A DNA stretch of 16,610 bases from CAZEGC01 sp964511635 (GTDB lineage Bacteria; Patescibacteriota; Saccharimonadia; Saccharimonadales; Saccharimonadaceae), in NCBI GenBank assembly GCA_964511635.1, contig CAZEGC010000016.1, forward strand, positions 1-16,610, given 5' to 3'. Under the pieces are notes generated by a model. It was not told the DNA's origin. It saw only the letters and a program-made list of their open reading frames with translations, and searched no databases. Shown piece after piece: positions 13,441-16,610 of this stretch (the stretch's first letter is position 1; each line of letters starts with the position of its first letter). Both the position numbers and the translations under genes were made by a program.

Positions 13441-13926
13441 ATGAACGAAATTATCGACGATATGGCAATTGAAAATATCGCACGTGAACAGTTCGGTATA
13501 GAGGTTGACATAGCACAGGTCATAGTCCGTCAAATACCAGTTAGTCATACATCTGAGGCGACGGTTTTTTTAACTAACCGCAAGCAGCTGTTTGCGTATA
13601 TATCCGGTAAACAAAAGCTGCTGCTAAGTGATGTCAAGAAAATTATTACCAGAATGGGCTTAAGAAGTGAGCTGTTTTTGCCACCCAAAGGACAGTCGGA
13701 CTACTTTGACCAAATTGGTCGCGAAAAATTCAGTGCTGTATTCCCAGGTCGCACTCACATTAGCGCTGATGACTTAATCTTTTATCGCACTCTAGCCGCC
13801 TACAACCCTGCGCTAGTGCAGATACAGGAAATAAAGTCAGGTGAAATTAAACAATTTGATACTGATGCTCGGAGCGAATGGCGCCCGGCGGCCAAATTTG
13901 CTTATCGCCGGATTAAGACAAGTTAA
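13441..13926 (+). CDS. Conserved-looking protein of unknown function
   Basis: 161 residues, family not recognised. No signal peptide, membrane segment or metal-binding Cys/His cluster. Acidic N-terminus (MNEIIDDMAIENIAREQFGI), a central strand/helix part with FLTNRKQLFAYISGKQKLLL (about 43-62) and DVKKIITRMGLRSELFLPP, and a basic C-terminus ending AAKFAYRRIKTS. The mixed alpha/beta pattern suits a small cytoplasmic globular protein; the charged tail could bind nucleic acid, but this is only a guess. Codon use is like that of its neighbours and it has its own promoter divergent from the helicase gene, which supports it being real. Its stop overlaps the stop of the convergent methyltransferase gene by 4 nt. 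Confidence 0.8.
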   Translation: MNEIIDDMAIENIAREQFGIEVDIAQVIVRQIPVSHTSEATVFLTNRKQLFAYISGKQKLLLSDVKKIITRMGLRSELFLPPKGQSDYFDQIGREKFSAVFPGRTHISADDLIFYRTLAAYNPALVQIQEIKSGEIKQFDTDARSEWRPAAKFAYRRIKTS

Positions 13927-15224
13927 GTCTTCTTGTCTAGCACTATTAGGTGCTCGATATGGGGTGTACGAGGGAAGAAGTTGTACCCCCTATGCCACCT
14001 GACCCCGTATCTTTCTGCCAGTAGTGCCACGTCGCGTGCTTGTGTGACCGGATTGCAGCTAAGGTAGATAATACGTTCAGGGGCCTCGCTAATTAATCGA
14101 CTCACTACGTCAGTGTGCAGTCCAGCGCGGGGTGGATCGACTATTATGGTGGCTTCACTTGTGATGTAGTCAAGGGCAGTTTCGGACTTTGCGTGAATGA
14201 TGTTCGCTTTTCGGTTGAGCTTAGCCGCGTTTCGCTTCATTTCATTGTTAGCTGCTTCACTCACCTCTACCAGTGTTATATTATCGCCACCTATGCTTAG
14301 GCCGATGGTGCCAACCCCGCTATACATATCAACTACTGGCTTGCCTGTCGGTATCCATTGGCGCATATCGCTTAGCGCAGTCTCGTATATTGGTAAATTG
14401 ATTTGAAAAAAACCCTCTGATGCGTAAGTAAATGGGACGCTTAAAATAGTGTCGGTTAGCGAGCTGCTGCCGGTGCTGGACAGGACTTCAGTGATGACGC
14501 TAGCAGGGCTTTTTGGATTTGAATATATTATCATCGTGCCACGTAGGTTCAGAGACTCTAAATCAGACAACGTTATCTTGTCTGCTACTGACTTGTCCTT
14601 GACGTATAGCTGGGCTGTTGAGTTGCCACTGGCGTCTGAGCGAATCAGTAACGATTTTAGAGCGCGACCTTCGATTTTTTTATCGCGCAAAAGATGCAAA
14701 AATTTCTTTGATGCTTCAGTGATACTAGGTGATGCTAGGCTGGTTTCAATGATGGCAATTTTTCCATGTGATCCGCGACGGAAAAACGCTAGGTCTAGCT
14801 CATCGCGGTCAGTATCATACCAAAAACTATACTCGATCTTGTTGCGGTAATGGTAAGCGTCGCCACGCTGCGTCACTTCAATAATTTCAGGTAAAACTAT
14901 GTCGTGTAGTTCGAATGCTTCTTCAATCAAGGCCGCCTTGTAGTGCTGCTCGGCATCAAGTGAAAGGATCTGCCACGGACTAGTTGATAGGTAGCTGTCG
15001 GGGTCTTTTGGCCCTACCCTATCGGGCGAGCTTTTTAGCACTTCGGTAACTACCCCTTCTGCGTAGCTGCTTTTTCTCTTTGTGATTTGGGCTCGGACTA
15101 TTTCGCCAGGCAAACCGCCCCATACAAATATTTTTCGACCATCTTCAAGTGTACCGAGCGCCTGTCCGCCCCCAACAATTTTTTCTAGTGCAACTTCCAC
15201 AACTGGATATGATTTTTTCCCCAT
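13923..15224 (-). CDS. RlmD/TrmA-family RNA (uracil-5-)-methyltransferase lacking the Fe-S motif
   Basis: 433 residues. Class I SAM-dependent enzyme that would methylate C5 of a uridine in rRNA or tRNA through a Cys-uracil adduct. Order: N-terminal TRAM-like RNA-binding domain (about 5-60; EKIVGGGQALGTLEDGRKIF), central RNA-binding domain, then the Rossmann core with FFQIN (272-276), DMYSGVGTIGL (299-309), DPPRAG (363-368), nucleophile Cys390 in LSCNP (388-392) and general base Glu424 in PHIEHL. RlmD homologues carry a [4Fe-4S] site with a C-x5-C-G-G-C type motif just after the TRAM domain; here the aligned stretch is SYLSTSPWQILSLDAEQ (77-93) with no Cys. Whether it acts on 23S U747/U1939 or on tRNA U54 cannot be decided. 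Promoter TACACT lies 8 nt before the ATG. Confidence 0.9.
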   Translation of the reverse strand: MGKKSYPVVEVALEKIVGGGQALGTLEDGRKIFVWGGLPGEIVRAQITKRKSSYAEGVVTEVLKSSPDRVGPKDPDSYLSTSPWQILSLDAEQHYKAALIEEAFELHDIVLPEIIEVTQRGDAYHYRNKIEYSFWYDTDRDELDLAFFRRGSHGKIAIIETSLASPSITEASKKFLHLLRDKKIEGRALKSLLIRSDASGNSTAQLYVKDKSVADKITLSDLESLNLRGTMIIYSNPKSPASVITEVLSSTGSSSLTDTILSVPFTYASEGFFQINLPIYETALSDMRQWIPTGKPVVDMYSGVGTIGLSIGGDNITLVEVSEAANNEMKRNAAKLNRKANIIHAKSETALDYITSEATIIVDPPRAGLHTDVVSRLISEAPERIIYLSCNPVTQARDVALLAERYGVRWHRGYNFFPRTPHIEHLIVLDKKT

Positions 15225-15232
15225 ATATTACC

Positions 15233-15238
15233 AGTGTA
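15233..15238 (-). promoter_or_regulatory. Methyltransferase promoter -10 box
   Basis: TACACT on the minus strand, 8 nt before the ATG at 15224; predicts an almost leaderless mRNA. Match to consensus is only 4 of 6. Confidence 0.45.
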
Positions 15239-15296
15239 ACCCAAAGAGAGCGCGGCGTCTTGCTCGCAGTAGCTTGCGCCTAGGCCATCTCCATTG

Positions 15297-15302
15297 TATA
15301 AA
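15297..15302 (+). promoter_or_regulatory. Promoter -10 box of the HhH-GPD-like gene
   Basis: TATAAA 10 nt before the ATG at 15313, with TTGCGC at 15274-15279 at 17-bp spacing as a weak -35. It fixes the start at 15313 although the frame is open to 15082. Confidence 0.55.
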
Positions 15303-15312
15303 TGATAGATAC

Positions 15313-16467
15313 ATGGAAAATGGGGTTTTATTTCAGCCAGATGCGTATACTCGCAAGCAAGAGGAGGCGCCAAGGTTTGTATTGCCTGAAGGCTGGAGGC
15401 CGGAAGTGCTGCCGCCGGCTGTCGAGCAGCCCCGCATGGTTGTAAATGAAGAACGTATCGACGAGGTGCTGTCGATACTTTTGCAGGCCTATGATAGCAA
15501 AGATTACCCTTATAGTCAGAATCATGTACGTCTGCCCCACGACCCTGAGCATATGCCATCAAATTTAGAGTACGGCAGTGTTGATCATGCGATGTTTTTA
15601 TGGACATCATGTTACTACATGCGTGGAGGTATCAAGTCAGTCGATGCATTTAAACGACTGTCGCGCATATATGAATCTCGCCCGGATTTATTTCAGTGTA
15701 ACGTTGCTATGGAAACGTCACAAGACGTCATCATTAAAGAGTTAGAGCAGGCTGGGCTGGGTTTTCAGGAGACCGTCGCTAGTCAATGGGTCGAGAATGC
15801 CGCTCGTTTGCATCGACGCTATGATGGTGATCCACGTAAAATTTTTGATAACGTATCTAGTTACGAAGAGTCCCTAGCTGCCATACGTAATGATGGCAAG
15901 GGTGATGGATTCATAGGCTTTCGAGAAAAAATGGTTAGCATGATTATTTATTATTTGATGGACGAGAACCTAATCGAGCCATTCACCTTCCCTATCCCCG
16001 TCGATCTTCACGTTATGCGCGTAAGTATCGCTAATCGGCTGATTGAGTTTCCTGATGCACCCCACGGAACAAACCTATATAGCGATGAAATGCTAGCGAT
16101 GCTACGCGAAATATATTTTAATTATTGCGTCAGCCAAGGCGTTGATCCTTTGCGACTTTGTGATGCAGTCTGGCTACTTTCTGAGTCTTCGTGCGGAAAG
16201 CACCCCGGTAATGTAACCCTAGAGCCGTTTGGTAGAGAAAATCGAAGTGGTCGTACCACTGTGTTGCTGCCAGGTGCGGTGGACACTAGTAGCCCCAAGC
16301 AGCAGGCTGCCTACGATTCGTCATGTAGGAGATGTCCCCTGGAGGATACGTGCGAACTTAACATCCCGGGCAAGCACTATTACGTGGGCGGTAGCGTCAT
16401 TATACGTGGCAAACGTGTTAGATTTCCGCACTTACCTCAGATGTCATTATTGCCGGCAGATGATTAG
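15313..16467 (+). CDS. Divergent HhH-GPD DNA-glycosylase-like protein with C-terminal Fe-S cysteines
   Basis: 384 residues from ATG 15313. Upstream in-frame sequence is antisense to the methyltransferase gene and lies before the promoter, so it is excluded. The core resembles HhH-GPD base-excision glycosylases: GFIGFREKMVSMIIYYLMD (199-217) sits where the helix-hairpin-helix and next helix would be, and FPIPVDLHVMRV (226-237) matches the V-D-x-H-V-x-R-V motif carrying the catalytic Asp, here Asp231. Near the C-terminus Cys338-x2-Cys341-x5-Cys347 (SCRRCPLEDTC) repeats the last three Cys of the endonuclease III Fe-S loop (C-x6-C-x2-C-x5-C); the fourth may be Cys294 in ESSCGKHPG, 44 residues earlier. 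The N-terminal 190 residues are long for the family. A DNA repair or damaged-base role is inferred; substrate unknown. Confidence 0.65.
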   Translation: MENGVLFQPDAYTRKQEEAPRFVLPEGWRPEVLPPAVEQPRMVVNEERIDEVLSILLQAYDSKDYPYSQNHVRLPHDPEHMPSNLEYGSVDHAMFLWTSCYYMRGGIKSVDAFKRLSRIYESRPDLFQCNVAMETSQDVIIKELEQAGLGFQETVASQWVENAARLHRRYDGDPRKIFDNVSSYEESLAAIRNDGKGDGFIGFREKMVSMIIYYLMDENLIEPFTFPIPVDLHVMRVSIANRLIEFPDAPHGTNLYSDEMLAMLREIYFNYCVSQGVDPLRLCDAVWLLSESSCGKHPGNVTLEPFGRENRSGRTTVLLPGAVDTSSPKQQAAYDSSCRRCPLEDTCELNIPGKHYYVGGSVIIRGKRVRFPHLPQMSLLPADD

Positions 16468-16502
16468 CACTGCTAGCTAATGTAGCAATAAAGATAAACA
16501 TT

Positions 16503-16511
16503 TGCTATAAT
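16503..16511 (+). promoter_or_regulatory. Extended -10 promoter of tRNA-Gln
   Basis: TGCTATAAT (TGn plus consensus TATAAT), ending 12 nt before the first tRNA base; a start site about 5 nt before the mature 5' end is predicted. Confidence 0.7.
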
Positions 16512-16523
16512 CTAGCCTTGCAC

Positions 16524-16610
16524 TGGGATGTGGCCAAGTGGTAAGGCACCAGGTTTTGGTCCTGGCATTCGGGGTGAGAAGTGCTCGAAAGCACTTCGCA
16601 AGGCCGGAAA
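16524..16610 (+). tRNA. tRNA-Gln (UUG), interrupted in the T arm; 3' part not in the window
   Basis: 5' acceptor strand TGGGATG (16524-16530), U8, D arm GCC-AAGTGGTAA-GGC, A26, anticodon stem CCAGG/CCTGG (16549-16553, 16561-16565) with loop TTTTGGT, anticodon UUG at 16556-16558, variable loop CATTC, then GGGG (16571-16574) opening the T stem. All this matches bacterial tRNA-Gln. Instead of the TTCGAAT loop, the sequence continues TGA then an 8-bp hairpin GAAGTGCT-CGAA-AGCACTTC (16578-16597) and GCAAGGCCGGAAA to the window end. An uninterrupted gene would have finished near 16595, yet no T loop and no complementary CATCCCA is seen. Either an intron or insertion starts about 16575, or the gene is 3'-truncated. 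Confidence 0.8.

Noticed and set aside
15082..15312. 77-residue N-terminal extension of the HhH-GPD-like frame
   Set aside because: It is antisense to the methyltransferase coding region and upstream of the promoter at 15297.
16575..16610. Group I or group II intron start in tRNA-Gln
   Set aside because: Not called as such: only 36 nt are visible, a P1 with an internal guide could be drawn over about 4 bp only, and the sequence is not a clear GUGYG group II start.
1..16610. CRISPR array, toxin-antitoxin pair, phage structural genes or IS transposase
   Set aside because: No regularly spaced repeats, no Cas genes, no recognisable toxin/antitoxin pair, and no transposase or phage module found on either strand.

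Overview
The window looks like a chromosome segment of a Candidatus Saccharibacteria (TM7) or closely related Patescibacteria genome. The evidence is a type IV pilin-like protein, a compact gene set dominated by nucleic-acid repair and RNA-modification enzymes, no biosynthetic pathway genes, very short intergenic gaps, and several family members that have lost standard cofactor or catalytic motifs. Assignment is by gene style, not by any search.

Layout. 3-845 (+): 3' part of a pilin-like gene with a DUF1566-like tail. 900-3271 (-): operon of exonuclease III, a guanylate-kinase-like P-loop protein and a degenerate NAD(P)H-hydrate-dehydratase-like protein. 3321-3800 (-): smpB. 3829-4141 (+): a broken 3' remnant of pyrH, then a possible truncated gene. 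4222-6540: two divergent GT4 glycosyltransferases sharing a 54-bp bidirectional promoter region. 6509-8963 (-): alpha/beta hydrolase, glutaredoxin-like protein with a clear terminator, small Cys-rich protein, and Dus tRNA-dihydrouridine synthase. 9036-9895: a GC-rich island with perfect 13-bp terminal inverted repeats, no transposase, a tRNA-like gene with an abnormal anticodon arm, a multi-hairpin structure and tiny overlapping reading frames. 10024-13368 (-): UvrD-like helicase fused to a RecB/AddB-type nuclease. 13441-13926 (+): unknown protein. 13923-15224 (-): RlmD/TrmA-like uracil methyltransferase without its usual Fe-S cysteines. 15313-16467 (+): a divergent HhH-GPD glycosylase-like protein with C-terminal Fe-S-type cysteines. 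16524 to the end: tRNA-Gln(UUG) whose T arm is interrupted.

Two window-wide signals stand out. First, nine protein genes have a sigma70-type -10 hexamer only 7-11 nt before the start codon, which predicts leaderless or nearly leaderless mRNAs; only the glutaredoxin and dus genes show a transcribed Shine-Dalgarno leader. Second, both tRNA loci are disrupted by inserts that share the 11-mer CGAAAGCACTT. Functionally the ordinary genes cover DNA repair (XthA, helicase-nuclease, HhH-GPD-like), translation quality control and RNA modification (SmpB, Dus, RlmD-like) and envelope or surface functions (pilin, two glycosyltransferases).
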